Translations under genes and position numbers: made by a program
Notes under the pieces: model-generated
What the model was told of the DNA's origin: nothing
The model's database searches: none
The model's input: only the letters and a program-made list of their open reading frames with translations
Assembly: GCF_023277745.1 (NCBI RefSeq)
Contig: NZ_CP086322.1
Span: 7,564,001-7,628,000, forward strand
Length of the DNA: 64,000 nt
DNA from: Streptomyces halobius
Lineage (GTDB): Bacteria; Actinomycetota; Actinomycetes; Streptomycetales; Streptomycetaceae
Direction of reading: 5' to 3'
Shown here: piece after piece, positions 42,536 through 51,012 of the stretch
How positions within the stretch are numbered: position 1 is the stretch's first letter
Layout: each line of letters starts with the position of its first letter

Positions 42536-43535
42536 CCGGCGGGACCCCGCCGTTCAAGGCCGCCATGTCGCCGAAGGCGGTCAACGGGTCGAGCGGGGCG
42601 CCCGGCTCGGCGCCCGCCAGCTCCGCGTAAGCGCGATGCAGGTTCGCCACCAGCCGCTCGCTCTCGGCCAGCGCCGCGAACGGGCCGAGATCCGCCTCCT
42701 GGGCCACCTCCAGCGGCGTACGGCCCTCCCCCGGCCCTCGGCCGGGGGGACCGCCAGCCCGGCCCTCCCGCGCCAGCCCGTCGACGAACCGCAGATAACG
42801 CTCGATGCCGTCATACACCTCGGGCCCCGCCACCGGACCGTGCCCGGGGACCACCGTGACCGCGTCCAGCGCCCGCAGCACATCCAGCGCACGCAGCGAA
42901 CCGGTCAGCGAGCCCATGAAGACGAACGGGGTGCCGCCGTGGAAGACCAGGTCCCCGGTGAAGACGATGCGCTGCTCGGGCAGCCAGACGATGGTGTCCC
43001 CGGGAGTATGCGCGACGCCCGGATGGATCAGTCGTACCTCGATATCGCCGATGTGCAGCGTCAGCTCGTCGGTGAAGGTGACGGCCGGCGCGGTGACGCG
43101 GATCTCGCCGTACTCCACCTCCGGCCACACCAGGTGCAGCTGAAGCCCGGCGGCCAGCAGTTCACGGCGGCAGGCGGCATGCCCGACGACCGTCGCCTCG
43201 GGCGCGAAGACGCCGTTGCCGTAGGTGTGGTCGCCGTGGTGGTGGGTGTTGACCACCATACGGGGCACCGGCGCGCCGCTCTCCGCGATCCGGCGGCGCA
43301 GCAGGCGCGCCCGGCGCTCGGTGGCGGCGGTGTCCACGACGAGGGTGGCGTCCCCGTCGGTGACGAAGCCCGCGTTGTTCAGGCACCAGCCGCCGTCCGG
43401 CTGGATGAACGCATGGACACCGGCGGCCAGCTCGGTGAGATAGGGCTCGGGGACGGCCGGCTCCGCGGCGGGCGTCCCGGCGGGCACGGGCTCGCCGTCG
43501 TACGGATCCGTGGTCTGCGGGCCCTCTCCGGTCAT
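42522..43535 (-). CDS. metallo-beta-lactamase fold hydrolase
   Basis: 337 residues, ATG 43535 with AAGGAGAAG. Zinc motif NTHHHGDHTYGNGVF (HxHxDH), then FTGDLVFHGGTPFVFMG (bridging Asp) and VVPGHGPVAGPEVYDGIERY (His). It follows the Subclass seen in actinobacterial cyclase-like MBL proteins; WCLNNAGFVTDGDATLVVDT is the first strand pair. A Gly/Pro insert (GGPPGRGPGEGR) near residue 265 is coded by a 9-bp perfect palindrome at 42728-42748, again a REP-like intrusion. Substrate unknown. No obvious partner. Confidence 0.88.
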   Translation of the reverse strand: MTGEGPQTTDPYDGEPVPAGTPAAEPAVPEPYLTELAAGVHAFIQPDGGWCLNNAGFVTDGDATLVVDTAATERRARLLRRRIAESGAPVPRMVVNTHHHGDHTYGNGVFAPEATVVGHAACRRELLAAGLQLHLVWPEVEYGEIRVTAPAVTFTDELTLHIGDIEVRLIHPGVAHTPGDTIVWLPEQRIVFTGDLVFHGGTPFVFMGSLTGSLRALDVLRALDAVTVVPGHGPVAGPEVYDGIERYLRFVDGLAREGRAGGPPGRGPGEGRTPLEVAQEADLGPFAALAESERLVANLHRAYAELAGAEPGAPLDPLTAFGDMAALNGGVPPACHA

Positions 43536-43811
43536 GCGGCTTCTCCTTGGGTGGGGATGACGGGGCATCACACGCCCTTGCCGGGGCGGGCGTTGGGTTC
43601 GTCGTACGCTTCCCGCCCGTCCTGCGAGTGTCGCGTCACGGTACCTCTCGGGCGCCGGGACCTGGGGGAGCGGGGCGTGTTGCCCTGCCGCGGTCACCGG
43701 GACCGGGGGGCGGGGCTCGCCCCCTGCCGCGCTCACCGGGAGCTGCGCCACGGGGCCCGAGGCCCTGCCGCACTCTCCGGACCGGGGCAGGAGCCCGCCG
43801 CCCCGCCGCGC

Positions 43812-44165
43812 TCACGGCGGCACGACCGCCGCCCCGAGAACCGCCAGTACGAGGGTGCAGCCGGCCAGCACCCAGGCAAGCCGACGCCGCAGCTCCGGCG
43901 GGCGGCCGGTGGCCATCGACCGGATCCGGCGGTCCGAGGCCGCGACGAAGACCGCCCACACCAGCCCCATCAGCGCCGCCAGGACCACCACCACGGGGCC
44001 CGGCGCGCCGCTCCGCAGCAGCGCCCGCTCGCCCAGCGCCACCACGGCCGAACAGGTCAGCGTGGTACGCCGCCAGGCCAGCCGGGTCCGCTCCGGCTGC
44101 AGCCCGGGATCCCGGTCCGGCACCGGAATCCGCGGCCGCGCGCCCGGCCGGTGACCGTCGCCCAT
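43812..44165 (-). CDS. DUF202 membrane protein (short form)
   Basis: 117 residues with three hydrophobic segments and the DUF202 opening QPERTRLAWRRTTLTCSAVV. Three bases separate it from the preceding DUF202 gene, so it is the last gene of a NUDIX-DUF202-DUF202 operon. Function of the domain is not established. Confidence 0.85.
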   Translation of the reverse strand: MGDGHRPGARPRIPVPDRDPGLQPERTRLAWRRTTLTCSAVVALGERALLRSGAPGPVVVVLAALMGLVWAVFVAASDRRIRSMATGRPPELRRRLAWVLAGCTLVLAVLGAAVVPP

Positions 44166-44168
44166 CGG

Positions 44169-44579
44169 CTAGCCGCTCCAGCCCATGAGGACCACCACGA
44201 CCATCACCACCGCCAGCACACCGATCACCAGCGCCAGGGCCGAGGGGAAACGCGTGGCCGGCAGATCCTCGCCGCGCCGCATCGCGCGCTCACAGCGCAT
44301 CCAGTGGCTGACCGCCCGCAGCGCGCACACGGCCCCGCTCACCAGCAGTGCGACGGTGAACGCCGCCCGCACCACGTCATGCAGATCGGGCAGGAACTGA
44401 TCCACCGCGAAGCCGCCGCCGATCAGCGCCAGACCGGTCCGCAGCCAGGCGAGAAAGGTACGCTCATTGGCGAGCGAGAAGCGGTAGTCGGGGGTCGTGC
44501 CCTCCTCGCGGACCCGCGAGGGCGAGAACCACAGCCGCACGGTCGTGCGGATCGACCGCAGTCCGTCGGTGAGGATCAT
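44169..44579 (-). CDS. DUF202 / YidH-family membrane protein
   Basis: 136 residues, start ATG 44579 overlapping the stop of the NUDIX gene (ATGA). Cytosolic N-terminus followed by FSLANERTFLAWLRTGLALI, the DUF202/YidH signature, and three membrane spans to VVMVVVVLMGWSG. Paired DUF202 genes are common, suggesting a heteromer. Confidence 0.88.
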   Translation of the reverse strand: MILTDGLRSIRTTVRLWFSPSRVREEGTTPDYRFSLANERTFLAWLRTGLALIGGGFAVDQFLPDLHDVVRAAFTVALLVSGAVCALRAVSHWMRCERAMRRGEDLPATRFPSALALVIGVLAVVMVVVVLMGWSG

Positions 44580-45190
44580 GGCCTGAACTCTATCGGCTGG
44601 TCCGGCCCCGTCCCATGGCGCTGGGGCCTTTCCCGACCCTGGCCCATCGGACCGGCCCCAGCGCTCCCCGGAGCCCGCCACTCGGTCAGCCGCCGGTACG
44701 CGGCCAGCCCGTCCGGCGTCCACGGCCACGCGTCGAGCCGCCGGGTCAGTTCCTCCTCGGTCAGGAAGGCGTACCAGTCGATCTCCGACTCCTGCGGGGC
44801 GACCGGCAGCGTGCAGCGCACCTCGTAGACCGCGGACCACCAGGTGTGCTCGGGCGTCTCGTAGAGAAAGGTGAGGCGTCGCTCCGGCCGCGGCAGCCCG
44901 GTCACGCCCAGTTCCTCCTCCGCCTCCCGCAGCGCCGCCTCGTCGTACGACTCGCCCGCGCCGACCACGCCGCCCACGAACATGTCGTAGTGCGAGGGGA
45001 AGACGAGCTTGTGCGCCGTACGGCGGTGCACGAAGATCCGGTCCCGGTCGTCCCGGGCGAGGACGAAGGCGCACCGGGTGCGCAGCCTGCGGGCGTAGGT
45101 CTCACCGCGCGGGGCCTGCCCCACGACCTGATCGTTCTCGTCGACGACATCGAGGATCTCGTCCGCGTTGAGCGGTTGTTGATCGGCCAT
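44576..45190 (-). CDS. NUDIX hydrolase
   Basis: 204 residues. ATG 45190 is preferred over the in-frame TTG at 45202. The NUDIX box is GGVVGAGESYDEAALREAEE then ELGV (G-x5-E-x7-REAEEE). DEILDVVDENDQVVGQAPRG at the N-terminus and FVHRRTAHKLVFPSHYDMFV are shared with the isopentenyl-diphosphate isomerase-like/YfcD branch. Pro/Gly-rich C-terminal tail (GSAGAGPMGQGRERP) is extra. Coupled to two DUF202 genes. Confidence 0.88.
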   Translation of the reverse strand: MADQQPLNADEILDVVDENDQVVGQAPRGETYARRLRTRCAFVLARDDRDRIFVHRRTAHKLVFPSHYDMFVGGVVGAGESYDEAALREAEEELGVTGLPRPERRLTFLYETPEHTWWSAVYEVRCTLPVAPQESEIDWYAFLTEEELTRRLDAWPWTPDGLAAYRRLTEWRAPGSAGAGPMGQGRERPQRHGTGPDQPIEFRP

Positions 45191-45271
45191 GGGGCCATGC
45201 AATCACCCGGGACACGGCCGGCGGTGCGGGGGATACGGGCCGCCGGAGCGGCCCCGGTGCGTGGGGTCCCG

Positions 45272-45328
45272 ATGCGGCCTTTCGTGCGTACGCGCCCCAG
45301 TGCGGCCTTTCGTGCGTACGGCCCCCGG
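45272..45328. repeat. two tandem 28-29-base units
   Basis: TGCGGCCTTTCGTGCGTACG twice, each followed by CGCCCC or GCCCCC, with a third partial TGCGGCCTCAGTGCGG. Fills the gap in front of the NUDIX gene. Confidence 0.6.
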
Positions 45329-45335
45329 TGCGGCC

Positions 45336-46229
45336 TCAGTGCGGCTGCAGCTCCCGTAAGTTCTCGGTCCGGCCGGCGCCCGGCGGCATCGCCGGATGGC
45401 TGCCGATCAGCACAATGCCCGTGACGATGGCCGCGACCCCGGCCGCCTCCCAGGCCAGCGCCCCCGTCGTCACCACCAGCCGGTCGCCGAGGAAGCCCAC
45501 CCCGCAGGCGATCCCGGCCAACGGCTGGGCGGCGGTCAGCGCGGGCAGCGACATCCGCAGCGGCGCCGACTCGAACGCGCTCTGCACCATCACCAGTGCC
45601 AGCACACCCAGCAGCACGATCGCGTACGGCTGCCAGCCGCTGAGCAGCGTGCCCCAGCCGCCCCGCGAAAAACGGTCACCGCTGATCCGCGTCAGCGCGT
45701 CCTGCAGCCCGTACAGCAATCCGGCCGCGATACCCAGGAGCGCGGCCTCCAGGCTGACATGCACCCGTTCGCGTTTGGCGACGGCCGCCAGCAGCAGGGC
45801 GGTGCCCAGCACCATGCCCATGATCAGCCACTGGGTCGGCTCGCCGACATCGCTGCTGCCGCCCTGCGGCTGCCCGGCCACGATGAACGCGGTCACCCCG
45901 CCCGCCAGCAGCCACAGCCCGCCCCAGCCGGTCCGGCCGAGCCGCTGCCGGGTCAGCCGCCGCGCCAGCGCCATCGCGAACAGCAGATTCGTCGCCAGCA
46001 GCGGCTCCACCAGAGTGATGTCACCTATCGCCAGCGCCACCGCGCCGAGCGCCATCCCCGCCACCATCAGAGCGATCCCGGCCACCCAGCGCGGCATCCG
46101 CACCAGATCGAGCAGCAGGCGCAGGGAGAGGTAGTCCTGCTTGGGCGCGTGCTGGGCCGCGGCCTGCTGGAACACGAAGCCGAGTCCGAGACAGCAGGCC
46201 GCGCCCAGGGCGAGCAGAATCACCGTCAC
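45336..46229 (-). CDS. DMT-superfamily (EamA-like) transporter
   Basis: 297 residues, ten hydrophobic helices, start GTG 46229 with GAGGTG six bases before. Helix 1 LLALGAACCLGLGFVFQQAA, duplication to GIAAGLLYGLQDALTRISGD, PALTAAQPLAGIACGVGFLG. Such proteins export small metabolites or amino acids; substrate unknown. Divergent from the FAD dehydrogenase; the 202-base gap contains promoters but I see no clear operator. Confidence 0.88.
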   Translation of the reverse strand: MTVILLALGAACCLGLGFVFQQAAAQHAPKQDYLSLRLLLDLVRMPRWVAGIALMVAGMALGAVALAIGDITLVEPLLATNLLFAMALARRLTRQRLGRTGWGGLWLLAGGVTAFIVAGQPQGGSSDVGEPTQWLIMGMVLGTALLLAAVAKRERVHVSLEAALLGIAAGLLYGLQDALTRISGDRFSRGGWGTLLSGWQPYAIVLLGVLALVMVQSAFESAPLRMSLPALTAAQPLAGIACGVGFLGDRLVVTTGALAWEAAGVAAIVTGIVLIGSHPAMPPGAGRTENLRELQPH

Positions 46230-46431
46230 GTCGCACACCTCATGGGTCGGGCGGGCGGGATGAGCGTAATCACCGGGCAGCGGCCGGGTGGTGGCGTCCG
46301 CCACGCCCCATTCTTCCGCGCACTCCCGGGTACCACCCGGTAACAATGGGTTGACGGCCGGGGTGCGCGGACTGAGGATCGTTCCACCACGGCGGCCAGA
46401 GCGTCCGGCGTGCCCGGTGAGGAGAACAGAG

Positions 46432-48087
46432 ATGGCGTACGACGCTGATGTGATCGTGATCGGTGCGGGGCTGGCGGGGCTGGCGGCCACCGCGGAGCTC
46501 GTGGACGCCGGGCGCACGGTGATCCTCCTGGACCAGGAGCCCGAACACTCCCTCGGCGGGCAGGCCCACTGGTCCTTCGGCGGCCTCTTCCTGGTGGACT
46601 CGCCCGAACAGCGCAGGCTGCGGATCCGCGACAGCCGGGAGCTGGCCTGGCAGGACTGGCTGGGCACGGCCGGTTTCGACCGCCCCGAGGACCACTGGCC
46701 GCGCAAGTGGGCCGAGGCGTACGTGGACTTCGCGGCGGGCGAGAAGCGCTCCTGGCTGCACCGGCAGGGCACACGGCTCTTCCCCGTCGTCGGCTGGGCG
46801 GAGCGGGGCGGCTATGACGCCACCGGGCACGGCAACTCCGTCCCCCGCTTCCACGTCACCTGGGGCACCGGACCGGGCCTCGTCGCCCCGTTCGAGCGCC
46901 GGGTGCGGGCCGGCGCCGCGCGCGGCCTGGTGGACCTGCGCTTCCGGCACCGTGTCACCGGCCTGTCCCGCAGCGCGGGCAGCGTGGACACCGTCAGCGG
47001 GGAGATCCTGGAGCCGTCCGACGCCGAGCGGGGCAGGGCCAGCAGCCGCGAGGTGACCGGCGCCTTCGAGCTCAGGGCGCAGGCGGTGATCGTCACCTCC
47101 GGCGGCATCGGCGGCAACCACGATCTGGTGCGTGCCAACTGGCCCGAGCGGCTGGGCACGGCACCGCAACGGATGCTGTCCGGGGTGCCGGCGCATGTGG
47201 ACGGCAAGATGCTGGGCATCACCGAGGCCGCCGGCGGGCGGGCCATCAACCGCGACCGGATGTGGCACTACACGGAAGGCATCGACAACTGGAACCCCAT
47301 CTGGCCGCGGCACGGCATCCGGATCCTCTCCGGGCCGTCCCCGCTGTGGCTGGACGCCCGGGGCAAGCGGCTGCCGGTGCCGCTGTTCCCCGGCTTCGAC
47401 ACCCTCGGCACCCTCGAACACATCGTGAGGTCCGGCCATGACCACACCTGGTTCGTGCTCACCCGGAAGATCATCGAGAAGGAGTTCACCCTCTCCGGCT
47501 CCGAGCAGAACCCCGACCTGACCGGCAAGAGCGTCCGCCAGGTCCTGGGCCGGGCCCGGGCCGGCGCACCCGGCCCCGTCCAGGCGTTCATGGATCACGG
47601 CGCGGACTTCATCGTCGAGCGCTCACTGACCGGCCTGGTACGCCGGATGAACGCACTCACCAAGGAGCCGCTGATCGACGAGGCTGCGCTGCACCGCGAG
47701 ATCGTCGCCCGGGACCGGGAGATCGCCAACCCCTTCACCAAGGACCTTCAGGTGACGGCGATGCGCGGCGCCCGTAAATACCTCGGCGACCGGTTCATCC
47801 GCACCGCCGCACCACACCGGCTGCTGGACCCCAAGGCCGGCCCGCTGATCGCCGTACGGCTGAACATCCTGACCCGCAAGACGCTCGGTGGCCTGGAGAC
47901 CGACCTCTCGTCGCGGGTCCTCACCGAGGGCGGCGAGCCCTTGCCGGGCGTCTACGCGGCGGGTGAGGTGGCCGGCTTCGGCGGCGGCGGAGTCCACGGC
48001 TACCGTTCGCTGGAGGGAACATTCCTCGGTGGCTGCCTCTTCTCGGGGCGGACGGCGGGGCGGGCGGCGGCCGAGGCGGTGGCGTGA
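46432..48087 (+). CDS. FAD-binding dehydrogenase (3-ketosteroid delta1-dehydrogenase-like)
   Basis: 551 residues, ATG 46432 after GAGGAGAACAG. Dinucleotide motif DVIVIGAGLAGLAATAELVD with E at the ribose position, VIVTSGGIGGNHDLV, and the C-terminal FAD site GVYAAGEVAGFGGGGVHGYR, SLEGTFLGGCLFSGRTAG. Members of this actinobacterial group are called FAD-binding dehydrogenase; their substrates are unknown although related to KstD/fumarate reductase flavoproteins. No signal peptide. Monocistronic. Confidence 0.9.
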   Translation: MAYDADVIVIGAGLAGLAATAELVDAGRTVILLDQEPEHSLGGQAHWSFGGLFLVDSPEQRRLRIRDSRELAWQDWLGTAGFDRPEDHWPRKWAEAYVDFAAGEKRSWLHRQGTRLFPVVGWAERGGYDATGHGNSVPRFHVTWGTGPGLVAPFERRVRAGAARGLVDLRFRHRVTGLSRSAGSVDTVSGEILEPSDAERGRASSREVTGAFELRAQAVIVTSGGIGGNHDLVRANWPERLGTAPQRMLSGVPAHVDGKMLGITEAAGGRAINRDRMWHYTEGIDNWNPIWPRHGIRILSGPSPLWLDARGKRLPVPLFPGFDTLGTLEHIVRSGHDHTWFVLTRKIIEKEFTLSGSEQNPDLTGKSVRQVLGRARAGAPGPVQAFMDHGADFIVERSLTGLVRRMNALTKEPLIDEAALHREIVARDREIANPFTKDLQVTAMRGARKYLGDRFIRTAAPHRLLDPKAGPLIAVRLNILTRKTLGGLETDLSSRVLTEGGEPLPGVYAAGEVAGFGGGGVHGYRSLEGTFLGGCLFSGRTAGRAAAEAVA

Positions 48088-48340
48088 GCGGGCGGGTCCG
48101 GCGGGGCGGGCGCCCGCGCGGACCCGCAGTCCTCGTGCAGCCCCGACCCCGCCCGTAACGCCCGCCCGCGCAAGGCCAGTTGATGATTCCGGCCATTCCG
48201 TTTGCAACCTTGACGCGGAGCACTGCCTGCCGCTTTGCTGTCCGTGATGATTTTGTGTGGGCCACGCCACCGCAGCCACGCAGGTGGGAAACGTCAGTGA
48301 GGTGAAGACCGGTGCAGCGTGCCATGGAGTCCGCTGGCCC

Positions 48341-49306
48341 ATGACTCCTCCGCCGCCCCCACCTCCGCCGCCTCCCCTGGGACGTTCCCGCCGCAAGGAC
48401 GCACCCGTCCTCACCCCGGCCCTCGACGACACCGAACTCGTCGCCGCCACCGACGCGTTGGCGCACGGCCGATGGGCACACGTCCGTGCCCTGCTCACCG
48501 AGACCGGCGCGGACTGGGACCGCCGCGGCCACCGACTGACCGTCCTGGCCCGGTGCCCCGGAGCCGCCGCCTGGGCCGGCGACTGGCAGCTCGCCGAGCC
48601 GGAGAGCGGCGACGCCGCCACCCTGCTCGCCTTCGCCGCCGTCCGGCGCGCATTACGCGGCAAGGACAGCGTCCAGGCCGCCGAGACCGCCTGCCGGGCC
48701 GCCGCCCAGATGCTGCCCCACGACCCCACCCCCTGGCTCGGTGTACTGACCCTCGCCCGCCGCACCGGCACCATCGACGAACGCGAGCACGCCTTCGACC
48801 AGATCCGGGCCCGCCACCCCGAGCACCACCACGCGCACCACCTGATGACGGCCTGCCTCGCCGAGCACCAGGAAGGCGACACGGACGACCCGTTGCACCA
48901 GGTCTACGACTTCGCCGCCTGGGCCGCCGAACAGGCACCCGCCGACTCCCCGCTGGCCGTCCTCCCCGTCGTCGCGCACGCCGAGCGCTACCGCGTACTG
49001 GCCGCCGCCGGCCTCGAACCGCCCGACCCCGCCGCCTCCGGCCACTGGTCCACCCGCCGCGCCCGCCAGGTCATGAAGGCCGCCTTCGACTGGTGGCTGG
49101 AGTGGGAGGGCGAGGACCACCCGCGCAACAAGGTCGACCTCAACTTCCTCGCGCACGCCAAGTTCCACGAGGGGAGGATGGCCGAGGCCGCGGCGCTCTT
49201 CCACCGCATCGGCCCGTACGTCACGCCCGCGCCCTGGGCCTACACGGGCCGCGACGCCAGGAAGGCCTTCAAGGCCGCCCGCAACATCGCGTTCCGCACC
49301 ACCTGA
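48341..49306 (+). CDS. helical-repeat-like protein upstream of an amine catabolism operon
   Basis: 321 residues. Starts ATG 48341 with a run of ten prolines, then helix-rich sequence with TPR-like spacing (TDALAHGRWAHVRALLTETG, DSVQAAETACRAAAQMLPHD, GRMAEAAALFHRIGPYVTPA). No enzymatic motif is seen. An in-frame GTG at 48257 is possible. It is 72 bases before the permease gene and on the same strand. Its association with APC permease plus amine oxidase may mean a role in assembly or regulation, but this is a guess. Confidence 0.7.
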   Translation: MTPPPPPPPPPPLGRSRRKDAPVLTPALDDTELVAATDALAHGRWAHVRALLTETGADWDRRGHRLTVLARCPGAAAWAGDWQLAEPESGDAATLLAFAAVRRALRGKDSVQAAETACRAAAQMLPHDPTPWLGVLTLARRTGTIDEREHAFDQIRARHPEHHHAHHLMTACLAEHQEGDTDDPLHQVYDFAAWAAEQAPADSPLAVLPVVAHAERYRVLAAAGLEPPDPAASGHWSTRRARQVMKAAFDWWLEWEGEDHPRNKVDLNFLAHAKFHEGRMAEAAALFHRIGPYVTPAPWAYTGRDARKAFKAARNIAFRTT

Positions 49307-49378
49307 CCCAAGGTCAGCTCCGTTCCGCCACCCCACCGGACCTGTTCCTCCATCCCCACTGGAAAGGACGACCACGCC

Positions 49379-51010
49379 ATGCCGACGGGCAGCCCGCGAA
49401 GTACCAGCAGCAACCTCCGCACCGGCAGTGCAGCGCCGTACACCGCCCGGACCGGCCCCGGCATCAGCACCTTCAAGGGCCAGGAACGCGCGCTGCGGGC
49501 CGACCGCATCGGCACACCGGGCCTGCTCCTGTCCGTCCTGGCCGCCAGCGCCCCGCTGATGGTCGTGGCCGGCGTCATGGTCACCACGTACCAGGTCATG
49601 GGAATCGTCGGACAGCCGCTGCTGTTCGTCATCCTGGGAGCGGTCATGGCGCTGTTCAGCGTCGGCTACGCCGAGATGAGCCGGCACGTCCACAACGCCG
49701 GCGCCTTCTACGCCTACATCGCCCGCGGCCTGGGCGGCACCATCGGCGCCGGCGCCTCCTTCGTCGCACTCGCCGCCTACAGCGCCCTCCAGGTCGGCAT
49801 CTACGGCATCTTCGGCTTCGAGATCGCGGGCCTGCTCGACCGGCATCTGTCGCTGCACGTCGCCTGGTGGCTCCCGGCCCTGCTCGGCGTCCTGGTGACC
49901 GGGCTGCTCGGCGCCCTGAAGATCGACCTCAACGCCAAGGTGCTCGGCGTGCTGCTCGTCATCGAGGTCGCCCTGATCGCCGTCCTCGACCTGGCGTTCG
50001 CCGCCGCCCCCGGACCACAGGGCCTGTCGCTGCACGCCTTCGATCCCACCACCCTCGGCGGCGCCGGCCTCGGCACCGCCCTCTGCTTCGCGGTCGCCGC
50101 CTTCGTCGGCTTCGAACAGGCCCCCGTCTACGCCGAGGAGACCAGCCGCCCGCAGACCGTCGTGGCCCGCGTGATGTACCTCGCCGTCGGCTTCGTCGCC
50201 GTCTTCTTCGCCCTCAGCTCCTGGCTGATAGGCGTCGCCACCGGCCCGGACAAGGTCGTCGCCAGCGCCGGCGAACAGGGCCCGGGGCTGCTCTTCGCGC
50301 TCACCGGTCCACGCCTGGGCACCACCTTCACCGACATCCTGCACCTGTTCTTCGTCACCGGGATCTTCGCGTCCATGCTCAGCTTCCACAACGTCGTGGC
50401 ACGCTACGCCTTCGCCATGGGCCGCGAGGGCCTGCTGCCCAAGGCCCTCGGCCGGACCGCGAAGTCCAGCGGCGCGCCCGCGCTCGGCTCGCTGCTGCAG
50501 ACCGTCATCGCCCTGCTCGTCGTCACCGGCTTCACCCTCGGCGACGACAAGCCCGCCGGCGACCCCACCGCCCCCGTCCTGCAGCTGTTCACCTGGGGCG
50601 GCAACGTCGGCGCGCTCGGCGTGATCCTCCTGATGGCCACCGCCTCCCTCGCCGTCATCGCCTTCTTCGTCCGCCGCGGCGCCGGCCGCGCACAGGCCGG
50701 CCGGCTCACCGCCGCCGGACTCGCCGCCCTCGCCCTGCTCACCGTCCTCGGCTACGCCGTCACCGACTTCGACGTCCTGGTGGCGGCCCGGCAGGGCTCC
50801 GTCCTGCGCTGGCTGCTGCCCGCCCTGATCGCCATCGCCGCCGTGACCGGCCTCGTCCACGGCCGCGTACTGCGCGCCACCCGGCCGGAGACCCACGCGA
50901 GGATCGGACTCGGCAACGAGGCGTTCCAACTGGAGAAGCTGGACCAGGCCGCCGCCCCGCCGCCGTCGGACACGGAACACGCCACCCCCGCCCCGCACAA
51001 GGAGAGCTGA
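49379..51010 (+). CDS. APC-family amine/amino-acid permease
   Basis: 543 residues with twelve helices; GGAAAGGACG precedes ATG 49379. Helix 1 VLAASAPLMVVAGVMVTTYQ (unwound substrate-binding G(A)SG-like segment), helix 3 GAFYAYIARGLGGTIGAGAS, helix 6 FVGFEQAPVYAEETSRPQTV. The C-terminal cytosolic tail is Ala/Pro rich. Two bases separate its stop from the amine oxidase start, so it probably imports the amine that the oxidase consumes. Confidence 0.9.
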   Translation: MPTGSPRSTSSNLRTGSAAPYTARTGPGISTFKGQERALRADRIGTPGLLLSVLAASAPLMVVAGVMVTTYQVMGIVGQPLLFVILGAVMALFSVGYAEMSRHVHNAGAFYAYIARGLGGTIGAGASFVALAAYSALQVGIYGIFGFEIAGLLDRHLSLHVAWWLPALLGVLVTGLLGALKIDLNAKVLGVLLVIEVALIAVLDLAFAAAPGPQGLSLHAFDPTTLGGAGLGTALCFAVAAFVGFEQAPVYAEETSRPQTVVARVMYLAVGFVAVFFALSSWLIGVATGPDKVVASAGEQGPGLLFALTGPRLGTTFTDILHLFFVTGIFASMLSFHNVVARYAFAMGREGLLPKALGRTAKSSGAPALGSLLQTVIALLVVTGFTLGDDKPAGDPTAPVLQLFTWGGNVGALGVILLMATASLAVIAFFVRRGAGRAQAGRLTAAGLAALALLTVLGYAVTDFDVLVAARQGSVLRWLLPALIAIAAVTGLVHGRVLRATRPETHARIGLGNEAFQLEKLDQAAAPPPSDTEHATPAPHKES

Positions 51011-51012
51011 CG

